Of a stretch of DNA of 64,000 nt, positions 51,507 to 61,103 are shown piece after piece (position 1 is the stretch's first letter; each line of letters starts with the position of its first letter). The notes under the pieces were generated by a model, which made no database searches, was not told the origin of the DNA, and worked only from the letters and a program-made list of their open reading frames with translations. Origin of the DNA: a bacterium. Lineage in GTDB: Bacteria > Bdellovibrionota > Bacteriovoracia > Bacteriovoracales > Bacteriovoracaceae. The position numbers were made by a program, and so were the translations under genes. The stretch lies in the NCBI GenBank assembly GCA_030425045.1, contig JAUHVL010000010.1:1-64000 (forward strand). Reading direction: 5' to 3'.

Positions 51507-54500
51507 TTACAAGGAATTGCATTTTCATATTCTGCAGGAACGCAGTAAAAATGAGTGTTCCATCTCAGTCCTTCATCATAGAGATCAACCAGTCCTGAGA
51601 AATTGTTTGAATTATCTGTTCCATCTAAAAACCTAATAATACTTTCATCTGCTTTTGTATCATGTCCTGGAACTCTTAATGAAGAGATTGTAATACCGGT
51701 AGCAAAACTTCCTGAAGCACAGATATTTTTCTCACAGATAAGTTTTGTTGTTGTCCCACTATCGAGATAACCCGTTTCTGTATCGAAGCTTGTTAAGGGC
51801 TCATCTTTAGCTGTAGAAGAGACATATTTATTTAAAAAGACGGAAACATTACTAAAGTCCGGTAGCTGACAGATTCCTTTTCCTCCAGGTCCAGCTGCGA
51901 TAAAACCGGTACAGCAAATATTGGGGTCATCATTCGTTTCTACTTCCGTACCTGGTGGTAAACAGCAGGTAATTTTGTCTGGAGAAAAGACAGTCTTTAA
52001 ATTGTCTGTATTAAGATTATTTTCATCGGCAGCACTATAGAATCTTTCATTGTCACCAACATCAGCATATTCGGCATCATCACCAGCGACAGCACCATCA
52101 GGGTCTTGTAAAAGTCCTCTTGGAATAATGCCTGCACCAGAAGAAGATTGATCACCTGGATCGACATTACAAGAGATGGCGCTATTATCTTTTGTTTTAA
52201 TTCTAATTTGTGGAATACCTGTTAACTCCATAGTGGCAATCCAGTCAAAAATAGCGTTGGCCTGAGAGCTTCCAGGAAAAGTTGTTTTAATTCTACAGCT
52301 AGGATCAAATGACGTTTCCGTATGATCACATGTAAAGAAATTTGAACCACAAGTAACACCAGGTGAACACTGAGACCAGTTATAACAACGGAATGTCTCA
52401 ACCGGTATCGTTTGCATTTTTTCTGGTCCCCATTTATGGCCGCCACCATTGCTATCACTAAATTCTCTTACCCAGTTTCCTGAACAACATGTTCTTTCAC
52501 CAAAGGCCGAGAATGTATTAAATTGACGATCTAAATCTGTATCGAGTCCACAGGTCGCATCACTTGCGTCGGTACAAGTATCAGCTGCTTGAGTTTCTAA
52601 TGGCGGAAAGTTAGCAGCAGATCCACCGGATCTTAAATCCCAAATCGTACTCATTCGACTATAGCGTAAAGGATCACTTAGGCTAATACCAGCAGTTGAG
52701 AGCCCTGGAATATTAGTGGTGTCGACATCTCGTGAGCCACCACCAGAGGGATCGAAAGTTGCAGTCGCAATCGTGATTGAGTTGTTGGTTTCTCGACAAC
52801 ATTTATTATCCTGGACACTGAAATCTTCATCACCAGGAGATTTCTCTTGTGAACAAATGAGTTCTTCTTGCCAGAATTTTACTTCATATTTATTGAGAAT
52901 AGTTTGAATGGTGCTATTTTCACTATCTATCACACTAATTTGATCGGCAATAAAGCTATTGGCGGCACAATCCATATTAGAAAAACATGTGCTTCCTGGT
53001 GCTCTCAAACAGCGATTTTCTTGAAGAAATAATTCATCAATATGTTCAGCATTAAAGTTCTTAATAATCTCATTATCAGTCATATTAGATGACTCAAAAA
53101 TGCTAAGAGCATTAGTACTGAGGGCCTGAGAGGCGGCCACATTTGCAATGGCGCTATCACTTAATAGAGTACCACTGGCCTCTGATTTATAAATATAATT
53201 ACCATCGGTACCAAAAACAGAGCAACTACTATAGTAATCGTCAGAGGCCGTACCTGAAGGTGTGACACCGATGCCATTAATTTTATCTCCGTCATCATTA
53301 CTTGAGGGAACAACAGTATGGTTATCAAGAAGTGTGGTATCACTTGGATCTCTTCCTGGGATACACATACTAAAAGCTTTATTTCTTGTTAGGTTACTTC
53401 TAACATTACTTGGAATTTCATCAGTACCAATCCACTCATATGATCGACCAATACTTCTGGCATGCAGACCGACATAATCGAGTTCACCAAGTGTTCCATC
53501 ATCGAGAATATTTTGGTTGGCCACTGATTTACCATAACGAGAAATTCTAATATTGAATTTATCTACGAGAGTTCCATCTTCAAATTTTTGACAATAATTA
53601 TTACTTGAACAAGCATGAAGTCCATTTTTCGTAGTTCCTGAAAAAGTATTATTACCATCACTTGTTTCATATCCACCAATACAAAGAGCACCTTTACCAC
53701 GATAGACACAGCGTTTTGAAGTTCCCCCTCCGCCAAGAGTAAAGAGGTTCGCGAGATTTTCTAGAGGCTCATCATTTGGTAACTCTGTTGCTTGTGAATC
53801 AAAAGATGGCCATGGAGAAGTCATGCTACTTACCGATTCACAACTATAATCCCAACCAAGAGAAGCGGCACAATCAGAATCCGTTTCACAGATATGATAC
53901 TGCTGACATTCTGCCCCTGTGGTTTCAAGGTTCGTTGTTGGAATGGGGTTGTCATCTATGGTTGTCACACTGTCTTGAATTGTGACTTGAAAGGAATTAT
54001 CGACAGTTAAATCGGCAAAATAAGCATTTACTGCTAAGTAGAGTTTATTAGAGGTTGCTGTAATTCTTCTTTTGTTTCCGATTGAAAACCAAAGCACCCC
54101 ATCAAATGATCCAATCACTGAACCATAATCAAATCCATACCAGTCCCTTTGATAACCGTTGGCGAACATAAAATGTTGAGCTGCCAAACGATCAAGTCTT
54201 TGTGCTTGAACATCACTTTGTGCTCGATGTGTCCAAGGAATCATCGTGGCCGGAACCCAGCATGCCCTTCCAAATAAAATATCATCTTTTCTGTATTCTC
54301 TATTACTAGAAGAACCAAAAACGTCAGTGACATCTCTTGGTTTTAATCCACCACCAAAATCAAAAGGGAAGCTATCGGGAAAGAGTTTCATTAAGTTGTT
54401 ATAATAATCATTACCACATTGAAGACATGTGGCAAAAACTCCATTGTCGACAAAAATATCATAGGATTTTCTTTTGACAACATCGATTTCCATTGCGGGA

Positions 54501-56476
54501 CGTGTATCAGTATAGGTATTGAGTGAACCATAGATTTCATTAAATCCTACATACTGATCGACATTATTTGGTTTTAGAACATTATTATTGGTGTATTCAA
54601 ATTTATTACCCTCTTGTTCTTCTGCATTACCTAGATCTGTTTGGTGAAGACCGTTGGTATCAAAATAACGATGGGGAATAGTTCTGGTATCTAGGGCCAC
54701 TACTTTAAAAAGAGGAGCATTATCGTTTGTGTCGGGATAATCGCAGATATAATCGATAATTTCACCAGTTTTATCAAGCTTAGGCTCGAAACGACATTTA
54801 GTATCAGAACAATCACAAATACTTTTAATTTTCTCTAGGGCCGCTTCTTTTTGTACCATTAAATTAGGATAGGTTGTGAGATCAACATAATAAGTAAGTT
54901 TTACTTTTTGATCATTTAAAACAGACATGGTTGTTGTTCCACCTGGAAACTCAACATAGGGTGGAGAGGCCGTTGCTTGAAGGGTGTAGTGAAGAACACT
55001 TTCTTTTTTAGTCCCATCGACTTCAACGATAACATTTCTATTGGTATCGGCATAAAAAGGCATATGAAATTGATTTGAAACAGGGAAGTGGTCATCTACT
55101 TCCCCTTTATTTTGACCCTGAATATATTCTTTATAACATTTTGCCAGTCTTGAAGATAACTTCTCACAAGAGCCATCTACTTTATATCTAATTTTTAACG
55201 TATCATCTGGTGCTGTATTTCCTGGCGTATGAGAAATATCGATTTGTTGGGTATCTGTTAAGTTGTCATTTCCTGTGCCATTTCCTGATGGCCCAATGGT
55301 CATGCCTTCGATGATGGCACCATCTTTATAAAGTGTTTCTCCAGCGTAAATAACCTGATCAATGGAATGACTTGGTAACCCTACAGTACCGTAATAAGTA
55401 TTATTAAAATTACGATCGTCTTCACTGGTATAAAATGTTGGACCGGATTGCGACGCATTTAAATATGTAATTGTACAAAGAGACATTTCACCATCAATGG
55501 GTGTTGTACATTCATAAAGTTCTCGTTTAGAGAGAACTTGCTCTTTAACACCTTCTTCAGGATCTTCTGGTGGTTCAGGGGTAGGATCGGGAACCACCAC
55601 TTGGGGACAAAGATTATAAAACTGCGGATAGTTTCTTATATTATTATGATCTTCTTCAATATCGGCTTGCGCTTGCTTATACTCATCTGAGCTTTCATCG
55701 ATGCCACTTTTTTTCGAACCGTGCATGATACATTGTCCACCGGCACAGCAATCAAAATTTTTGCTGGTACAAGTTGAATTAGATGTACAAGAAAAAAAGG
55801 TATCATCAACTTGGCTTGAAGTTTGAGTGAGAATCGTAATCCCAAGATAACTGATATCAATTTGCTGAGGTCCAATAACTGTCCCCGTTGGGGTCATAAG
55901 GATGATATCGCTAGAATTGAGTTGAAAAAAACTACAATTGGGACAAGCGTTTTGTATCAGGTTTGTCGAAGTGTAGGTTGGATAAACAGTCGTCATATAA
56001 TTAGTGACACTTGCTGTATTACAATGAGTGGCCGCTTGATCTGAATTTGGATTGAATTGAAAAAATAATTCCAACTCACCTGAGCCGTAGTTGATCGCCG
56101 ATTGTGGAGAGAGTGCCGTGATAACAATTTCATCACCCGTTGAAGTGGGATAAACAGTTAAAAGACAATGGACTTGGCTTGTTTGAGTTGTTTTTAAATA
56201 TTCATTGACCTGTTTACCTCTTAAAAAGATAAGATCATTATAATCGTGTTCAATGTCGACAAAACCAGAAATTTGCTTATTAACTTTTTGAAACAAGTTT
56301 AAACTTGTCCCAAGATCTGGTTCCTCAGGAGTTTTTGTTTCTGTAGGAGTACCGCTTGAACCTGAAGAAGTTTTTCTTGTTTGTGAACCAGATGATTGGC
56401 CTAGTTGAGCAACATCAACACACGAAGTGAGAACAAACCCCAACATAAATAAATGAATTTTTATTATCCTTAACAT
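51503..56476 (-). CDS. giant cysteine-rich lipoprotein, about 1657 aa
   Basis: The ATG at 56476 gives a lipoprotein signal with lipobox LTSC (MLRIIKIHLFMLGFVLTSC) and is preferred to an in-frame start 81 bases upstream, which would hide the signal. The protein has a Ser/Thr/Pro-rich linker after the lipidated cysteine (to about residue 60) and then several cysteine-rich segments with CC pairs: TSKNFDCCAGGQC, ERTCCSGNW, DKITCCLPPG, PNICCTGF. Beta-rich segments lie between them. No catalytic domain recognised. The largest protein in the window, likely exposed on the cell surface; adhesion or prey contact is possible but unproven. Converges with uppP. Confidence 0.65.
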   Translation of the reverse strand: MLRIIKIHLFMLGFVLTSCVDVAQLGQSSGSQTRKTSSGSSGTPTETKTPEEPDLGTSLNLFQKVNKQISGFVDIEHDYNDLIFLRGKQVNEYLKTTQTSQVHCLLTVYPTSTGDEIVITALSPQSAINYGSGELELFFQFNPNSDQAATHCNTASVTNYMTTVYPTYTSTNLIQNACPNCSFFQLNSSDIILMTPTGTVIGPQQIDISYLGITILTQTSSQVDDTFFSCTSNSTCTSKNFDCCAGGQCIMHGSKKSGIDESSDEYKQAQADIEEDHNNIRNYPQFYNLCPQVVVPDPTPEPPEDPEEGVKEQVLSKRELYECTTPIDGEMSLCTITYLNASQSGPTFYTSEDDRNFNNTYYGTVGLPSHSIDQVIYAGETLYKDGAIIEGMTIGPSGNGTGNDNLTDTQQIDISHTPGNTAPDDTLKIRYKVDGSCEKLSSRLAKCYKEYIQGQNKGEVDDHFPVSNQFHMPFYADTNRNVIVEVDGTKKESVLHYTLQATASPPYVEFPGGTTTMSVLNDQKVKLTYYVDLTTYPNLMVQKEAALEKIKSICDCSDTKCRFEPKLDKTGEIIDYICDYPDTNDNAPLFKVVALDTRTIPHRYFDTNGLHQTDLGNAEEQEGNKFEYTNNNVLKPNNVDQYVGFNEIYGSLNTYTDTRPAMEIDVVKRKSYDIFVDNGVFATCLQCGNDYYNNLMKLFPDSFPFDFGGGLKPRDVTDVFGSSSNREYRKDDILFGRACWVPATMIPWTHRAQSDVQAQRLDRLAAQHFMFANGYQRDWYGFDYGSVIGSFDGVLWFSIGNKRRITATSNKLYLAVNAYFADLTVDNSFQVTIQDSVTTIDDNPIPTTNLETTGAECQQYHICETDSDCAASLGWDYSCESVSSMTSPWPSFDSQATELPNDEPLENLANLFTLGGGGTSKRCVYRGKGALCIGGYETSDGNNTFSGTTKNGLHACSSNNYCQKFEDGTLVDKFNIRISRYGKSVANQNILDDGTLGELDYVGLHARSIGRSYEWIGTDEIPSNVRSNLTRNKAFSMCIPGRDPSDTTLLDNHTVVPSSNDDGDKINGIGVTPSGTASDDYYSSCSVFGTDGNYIYKSEASGTLLSDSAIANVAASQALSTNALSIFESSNMTDNEIIKNFNAEHIDELFLQENRCLRAPGSTCFSNMDCAANSFIADQISVIDSENSTIQTILNKYEVKFWQEELICSQEKSPGDEDFSVQDNKCCRETNNSITIATATFDPSGGGSRDVDTTNIPGLSTAGISLSDPLRYSRMSTIWDLRSGGSAANFPPLETQAADTCTDASDATCGLDTDLDRQFNTFSAFGERTCCSGNWVREFSDSNGGGHKWGPEKMQTIPVETFRCYNWSQCSPGVTCGSNFFTCDHTETSFDPSCRIKTTFPGSSQANAIFDWIATMELTGIPQIRIKTKDNSAISCNVDPGDQSSSGAGIIPRGLLQDPDGAVAGDDAEYADVGDNERFYSAADENNLNTDNLKTVFSPDKITCCLPPGTEVETNDDPNICCTGFIAAGPGGKGICQLPDFSNVSVFLNKYVSSTAKDEPLTSFDTETGYLDSGTTTKLICEKNICASGSFATGITISSLRVPGHDTKADESIIRFLDGTDNSNNFSGLVDLYDEGLRWNTHFYCVPAEYENAIPCN

Positions 56477-56652
56477 CGTTACACACAATCTCCCGTGATT
56501 GTGGATATTCCACATCTCTCTTAACGGAAAATTGAGGGTTTTGATTAAAATTCTCACCCTTTTATTTTAAATTTCTTATGCTCTAGTCAGGTATATAAAT
56601 AAGCTAACATTATGTAATTATTGAATTCTCGAGTTTCCATCAGGTCTTGAGG

Positions 56653-56687
56653 ATAAAAAAAAATGCCTCTTTAATGGGGCATTTTTA
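56653..56687 (-). terminator. Rho-independent terminator of the acyltransferase/MMPL operon
   Basis: Read on the minus strand: AAAAATGCCCC, loop, GAGGCATTTTT, then further Ts. An 11-base-pair stem with one G.T pair and a T-run; overlaps the stop codon of the gene at 56685. On the + strand it is also hairpin-forming but lacks as long a T-run. Confidence 0.7.
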
Positions 56688-57407
56688 CGATTTTTCGAAT
56701 AAATCTTTAGAAAAGGAGGGGTACATCTTCTTTTTGGGGTTTGCAAAGATATACTCAAAGTTTTCAATTTTTTGGTTATCAGCAACTTTATCAAAGTAAA
56801 GAATATTATGAGCACCAATAAAACAGTTCTTTCCAATGGTTGTCCTTGGCCCCACTGTTGTATTCATTCCGATAAAAGTGTTTTCGCCAATATGAAGTTT
56901 CCCAAGCATAAGTCTTTCACCTTCAAAAGTATGACAGGAGATATGATTATAAGCCGAAAAAGAAACGCCTTTTTCAATGGTAATCAGTGGGTACTCTCTA
57001 AAGGTTACAAGTGTCGAACAAACGACTCCAAAAGGTACAGTCATGCCCATGGCGCGCCAGTATAACCAACGAGTGGTATGAAATGAATAAATGGGAATTT
57101 TTAAACCAGCATTTTCAAGAGCATTAGCGAGAGCATTGTTGAGGTGCCAGACTATAATTTGTGGACTTGCTCCAGGTCGGTAAAGACCAGGTTTCATTTT
57201 AGGAAGTGCTCTTTGGAAAACAAAACAGATAAAAATAAAGCTCATCATGAGAATGAGTGGTGATGCTAAAAGAAGAGGAATACAGAATTCGTATCGATAA
57301 AGAAGAGTAATGGTAAGCGACCAGGAAAAAAGACCAGGGAAAATGGCATAAACATAACCAATAATATCGCCAAAAATTAAAAGTGGAGTTTTCGGTTTAT
57401 TTTTCAT
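56685..57407 (-). CDS. left-handed beta-helix (hexapeptide-repeat) acyltransferase, membrane-anchored
   Basis: 240 residues. Two or three N-terminal membrane helices (8-75), then a cytoplasmic hexapeptide domain: YPLITIEKGVSFSAYNHISC, LHIGENTFIGMNTTVGPR, TTIGKNCFIGAHNIL. These IGx/VGx steps form the trimeric left-handed helix of acyl- or acetyltransferases. The shape matches the membrane-linked transferase at the C-terminus of some NRPS/PKS proteins. It overlaps the MMPL gene by four bases (ATGA), so it works with the exporter, perhaps acylating its cargo. Confidence 0.75.
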   Translation of the reverse strand: MKNKPKTPLLIFGDIIGYVYAIFPGLFSWSLTITLLYRYEFCIPLLLASPLILMMSFIFICFVFQRALPKMKPGLYRPGASPQIIVWHLNNALANALENAGLKIPIYSFHTTRWLYWRAMGMTVPFGVVCSTLVTFREYPLITIEKGVSFSAYNHISCHTFEGERLMLGKLHIGENTFIGMNTTVGPRTTIGKNCFIGAHNILYFDKVADNQKIENFEYIFANPKKKMYPSFSKDLFEKS

Positions 57408-59692
57408 GAGGGCCTTTCAAATTTAAAGATCTTATTTGTTGCGAGAATTAACGTTGGTAATAAAATAAGATCGAAGATGAGTGCACAAGCTAAGATGATG
57501 GCCGATAGTATCCCAAAGTTTGAATTGGTAATATGATTAGAGAAAGCAAAAATACCAAAGCCTAAAACAAGCACCACTGTTGTAATAATCAGTGAATTGC
57601 CCGTTCCATGAAGGACATTGATAAAATTTTCTCGCAAGGTGAGCTTCTTTTCTCTTCCATCTAGAAAGTGAGTTAAAAAGTGTAGGGTATCGTCAACGGC
57701 AATACCTAAACAGACTGAGAGGACGACCACAACACCACTGTCAATATCGTGATTGGTTAACTTTAAGTAACCAAGACCTACTAGTAAGGGAAAGAGGTTT
57801 GGAATTAGTGAAAAAATTCCGATACTGATGGATCTCAAAAAGATGGTAATAAAAAGAGTAATACAAAAAAGAGCAAGCCCCATAGAACTAAGGAGAGATT
57901 TAACAATGGTATCGTTGATTGTTTGATAAAGTTTTACTCGTCCCGTAACAAAAGCATTCAGACCTAATTCTTTGGCCTTTTGTTCAATTTCTTTAACACG
58001 AACTTCAGACTCGAGGGCACTTTGAATTGTCCAAAGAACACTCATACGGATTTTTCTTTGGTCAAGAGACATCATATGGTTAATATTCATTCCCTGAGGT
58101 AAACCTAGAGTATAAAGAAAGTGAAGTTCGGCCACTGTACTTTGAAGTTCTGGAATTGTTTCACTACCTTCGTCTCCCTCCAGGACACCATTCATTCTTT
58201 TGACAATATCAACAAAGGAAGATGCGCTATTGACCTCAGGTAAGTCAGTTATCCAGGCTTGTAAGGCTTCAACTTTTCTTAAAAAGGCAGGGTCTTTCAC
58301 TCCATTATCTTTTCCGCTATCAATTATAAGTTCTGGACCTAAAGCACCTCCAAAGTTATCAAGCAAGAACTGGTTGGCCCTTGTTACTTGTACTTCGTTT
58401 TTAAGACTGGCAAAGAAATTATAATTAACTTTGCTTATACTTGTTAAATAAGTCATGAAGACCAGAAGGATAGAGAAAAAGACAATTAAGGGAGCTTTAA
58501 ACTTAGTCAGTTTATCAACCACCACTTCGATAAGGTGAACATCAAATTGAAAAGATCGACTTTTACCTGACTCACTAGCAAACATTGTCATAAGAGGTGG
58601 TAAAATGATGACTGTTAAAAACCAGGCCATCAAGGTGCCGATTCCTGAAACGATTCCTAATGTTTTAATAGGAAGAAGGTCAGCTGTTAAAAGAGAGAAA
58701 AAACCGATAGATGTGGTAATACTTGTTAAAAGTGTAGGGTAGAAATTTTTAATGAATGAATTTCTTAAAGCATCACTTTTTCTTTGTTCTTTTCTATTTC
58801 GATAATAAGTCGCGATAAAATGAATAGAGTCAGCAATCGCAATGGCCATAAGGCTCATAGGGGTGACAAAGGTTAAGGTATTAAACTGTAAGCCTAGGTG
58901 CCCCATCATCCCAAAACTGGTAATCAATGTAGAGATGACAATAATGACTGGAACGACAACTCCAACAACTGATCGAAAGTAAAAAATAAGAAGGAAAAAG
59001 ATCATGACTAAAAGGAGAGGCGTAAAAGTATTGAGATCGCTAAAAACAACATCTCGTCCCTCTGCTGTAATGGCAATGGTCCCTGTTACATAGATTTGAA
59101 TATCATCAGACTGGTAAGGTTTTAATAAACTCTTAACTTCATTATCGATACTTTTATGATCGGGACGATCTTCGAAATAGGGTTTAAGGTGTCCAAAGAT
59201 AAGTGTTGTCTTTGCATCCTTAGAGATAATTCTTCCAACCAACTGATCTTGAGAAAGCGCCGTTTTTTCTTTTTGTTTTAATGTATCTTGACTCAGGTTT
59301 TCCGTTTCTGAAAATAAAGGTTCAATGATGATTTCATCATCTTCTGTGTAGCTGTGGTTGTAGTTAATTAGTGATTCAACTCGGATGATGTCTTTTACTT
59401 GCCAAAGTTTATCCGTAATTTCATTGACCACTCCGACGGTGTCCTTAGTAAAGACGCCTTTATTTGAGTGGACGGCGATAACGACTGTTTCATCACTGCC
59501 AAAAAGTTTTGCAAATTCATCAAGCTCATTGAGAATTTCAGCATTCTTGGGGAACCAAACTTCTGGCCCTATGGCGAGGCTTAATTTTTTTATTCCCGTA
59601 AATGTAAGGATATTTAAAATTAAAGTGAAAAGTAAAAAGAAGTATTTCCACTTTACGATAAAATCAAAAATTTTTCCTGAGAGTTTTTTCAT
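57404..59692 (-). CDS. MMPL/RND-type lipid exporter
   Basis: ATG at 59692 is preferred to a GTG nine bases upstream, since GGTGG precedes it well. 762 residues with two repeats: a membrane helix, a large periplasmic loop (about 40-205 and 400-590), then five clustered helices each time (VVFSDLNTFTPLLLVMIFFL ... and DTIVKSLLSSMGLALFCITL ...). MMPL-family proteins export lipids, hydrophobic metabolites or polyketides; mycobacterial members carry complex lipids. The conserved acidic residues of the membrane core (MAIAIADSIHF, CLGIAVDDTLHF) are present. The operon includes the acyltransferase, and the divergent biosynthesis genes suggest the cargo is their product. Confidence 0.85.
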   Translation of the reverse strand: MKKLSGKIFDFIVKWKYFFLLFTLILNILTFTGIKKLSLAIGPEVWFPKNAEILNELDEFAKLFGSDETVVIAVHSNKGVFTKDTVGVVNEITDKLWQVKDIIRVESLINYNHSYTEDDEIIIEPLFSETENLSQDTLKQKEKTALSQDQLVGRIISKDAKTTLIFGHLKPYFEDRPDHKSIDNEVKSLLKPYQSDDIQIYVTGTIAITAEGRDVVFSDLNTFTPLLLVMIFFLLIFYFRSVVGVVVPVIIVISTLITSFGMMGHLGLQFNTLTFVTPMSLMAIAIADSIHFIATYYRNRKEQRKSDALRNSFIKNFYPTLLTSITTSIGFFSLLTADLLPIKTLGIVSGIGTLMAWFLTVIILPPLMTMFASESGKSRSFQFDVHLIEVVVDKLTKFKAPLIVFFSILLVFMTYLTSISKVNYNFFASLKNEVQVTRANQFLLDNFGGALGPELIIDSGKDNGVKDPAFLRKVEALQAWITDLPEVNSASSFVDIVKRMNGVLEGDEGSETIPELQSTVAELHFLYTLGLPQGMNINHMMSLDQRKIRMSVLWTIQSALESEVRVKEIEQKAKELGLNAFVTGRVKLYQTINDTIVKSLLSSMGLALFCITLFITIFLRSISIGIFSLIPNLFPLLVGLGYLKLTNHDIDSGVVVVLSVCLGIAVDDTLHFLTHFLDGREKKLTLRENFINVLHGTGNSLIITTVVLVLGFGIFAFSNHITNSNFGILSAIILACALIFDLILLPTLILATNKIFKFERPS

Positions 59693-59828
59693 TGATACCA
59701 CCAGCGATTTGCCCGTTAGTATAGGCGCATCAGAGCATTATTCCAATTGTTTTGCACTTAGAGAATAATGTCATGACAGTTTTACAAGGAAGGTGCATAA
59801 TGTCCTTTATCCATGGAGTGGGTGAGTT

Positions 59829-60848
59829 ATGTTTAAAACTACAAAATGGTCTGAGGCCTTTGAAATTGATCACATCGCAACTTGTAATTTCGAAAATCTT
59901 ACACCGATGTCAAATAAAGAAATTCTTGAGTTTGGCAGAGAAGGTGTTGTCGATACACGCTTAGAAGCCTTCTTTGAAAAGAAAATGGGAATTAAAAACC
60001 GTTATTTTGTTTCAAAAGAAAGAAACGCCTACGATTTAGCATTAGAGTCATTAGAAAACTTACTTAAAAAAGATCCAAGTTTGATTGAAGAAGCGGAGTT
60101 TTTAATCTTTGGTGGTATCTCTAATGCTCTCCCTACTGTTTGTCATGCGTCATTAATGGCCTGTGAGACTGGACTAAAAAATGTGAGCTGTTGGGATTTG
60201 AAATCAGGTTGCTCTACAGGTGTTTTGGCCTTGGTTCAGGCATTAGAATGGTTTGAAAAGGGAGCGAAAAAAGGCATTATTGTTTGCTCTGAAACATTTT
60301 CTAAATTTACTCAACCTGAAACTTTACAAATGACGGCCTCTATTGGAGATGGTGCAGTCGCTTTATCTGTCTCTCAATCGTCAAATTGGAAAACCCTTGG
60401 CGTTGTCCATGGTACTGATGCCACCTATTTTAAATCTATGTTTGTTCCAGGAGTCTATCCCATTGATAGTGAAACATATAAAGCCGAAGATTATTTCTTC
60501 AAGTTTGAAAATGCTCCAGAAACATTAGTGAAGACGGGCCATTATTGGAACCAATCTCTGGTGGATTTATTTGAATTAACGAATGTACCAGCTGCATCTA
60601 TTACTCACTATATCGCTCATCAGGTTGATGGCAGCAAAAATAAAATGTTTGCTAAATCCTGTGGGATTGCAGATGAGGCCATTATGACCAACTTTGTAAA
60701 TTTTGGTAATATGGGTTGCCCAACTATTTTTATTAATTACTATCAGAACCTCGATAAGATGACCTTTAAAAAAGGTGATCGCATGATCTACCATGCTGTT
60801 GGTGGAGGGCTATCATGGGCCTCAATCATGTTAGAAAGAACATCATAA
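59829..60848 (+). CDS. beta-ketoacyl-ACP synthase III-like enzyme (first)
   Basis: 339 residues, thiolase fold. Cys128 in DLKSGCSTGVLALVQ is the acyl-accepting nucleophile, His264 is in YIAHQVDG and Asn294 in NFGNMGCP: the FabH triad order. The N-terminal half has IFGGISNALPTVCH. It condenses an acyl group with a malonyl- or other ACP thioester. Differences from FabH around the active site and the presence of a second homologue two genes later suggest a specialised, OleA- or PKS-like role rather than fatty acid initiation. First gene of an operon with ACP, ligase, KAS III and an epimerase. Confidence 0.8.
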   Translation: MFKTTKWSEAFEIDHIATCNFENLTPMSNKEILEFGREGVVDTRLEAFFEKKMGIKNRYFVSKERNAYDLALESLENLLKKDPSLIEEAEFLIFGGISNALPTVCHASLMACETGLKNVSCWDLKSGCSTGVLALVQALEWFEKGAKKGIIVCSETFSKFTQPETLQMTASIGDGAVALSVSQSSNWKTLGVVHGTDATYFKSMFVPGVYPIDSETYKAEDYFFKFENAPETLVKTGHYWNQSLVDLFELTNVPAASITHYIAHQVDGSKNKMFAKSCGIADEAIMTNFVNFGNMGCPTIFINYYQNLDKMTFKKGDRMIYHAVGGGLSWASIMLERTS

Positions 60849-60860
60849 CCGAGATCGATT

Positions 60861-61103
60861 ATGGACCATTTAGCACTCATAAAAAAAATAATTGATGAAA
60901 ATGAAGATTTAGGCTGTCGTCTTAAAAGCTCTGAAATAACAGAAAATCATTTAATTCAAAAAGATCTCGGACTTGATTCCATCGGACTGATGTCTCTTAT
61001 TTACGATATTCAAGATGTCTACCCGGATCTTGATGAGACATTAATGACAAACTGGCAGAGTCTTAAAGATTTGATTGAAGAAATGAAAAAGCATGAAAGC
61101 TAA
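60861..61103 (+). CDS. acyl carrier protein
   Basis: 80 residues. DLGLDSIGLMSLIYDIQDVYPD carries the phosphopantetheine Ser at about residue 36, in a small acidic four-helix protein. It lies 12 bases after the KAS III gene and overlaps the ligase by 11. A specialised carrier likely shared by the two KAS III enzymes and the adenylating enzyme. Confidence 0.85.
   Translation: MDHLALIKKIIDENEDLGCRLKSSEITENHLIQKDLGLDSIGLMSLIYDIQDVYPDLDETLMTNWQSLKDLIEEMKKHES

Noticed and set aside
56618-56836. Small minus-strand frame overlapping the hexapeptide acyltransferase
   Set aside because: Out-of-frame shadow that runs through the terminator hairpin.
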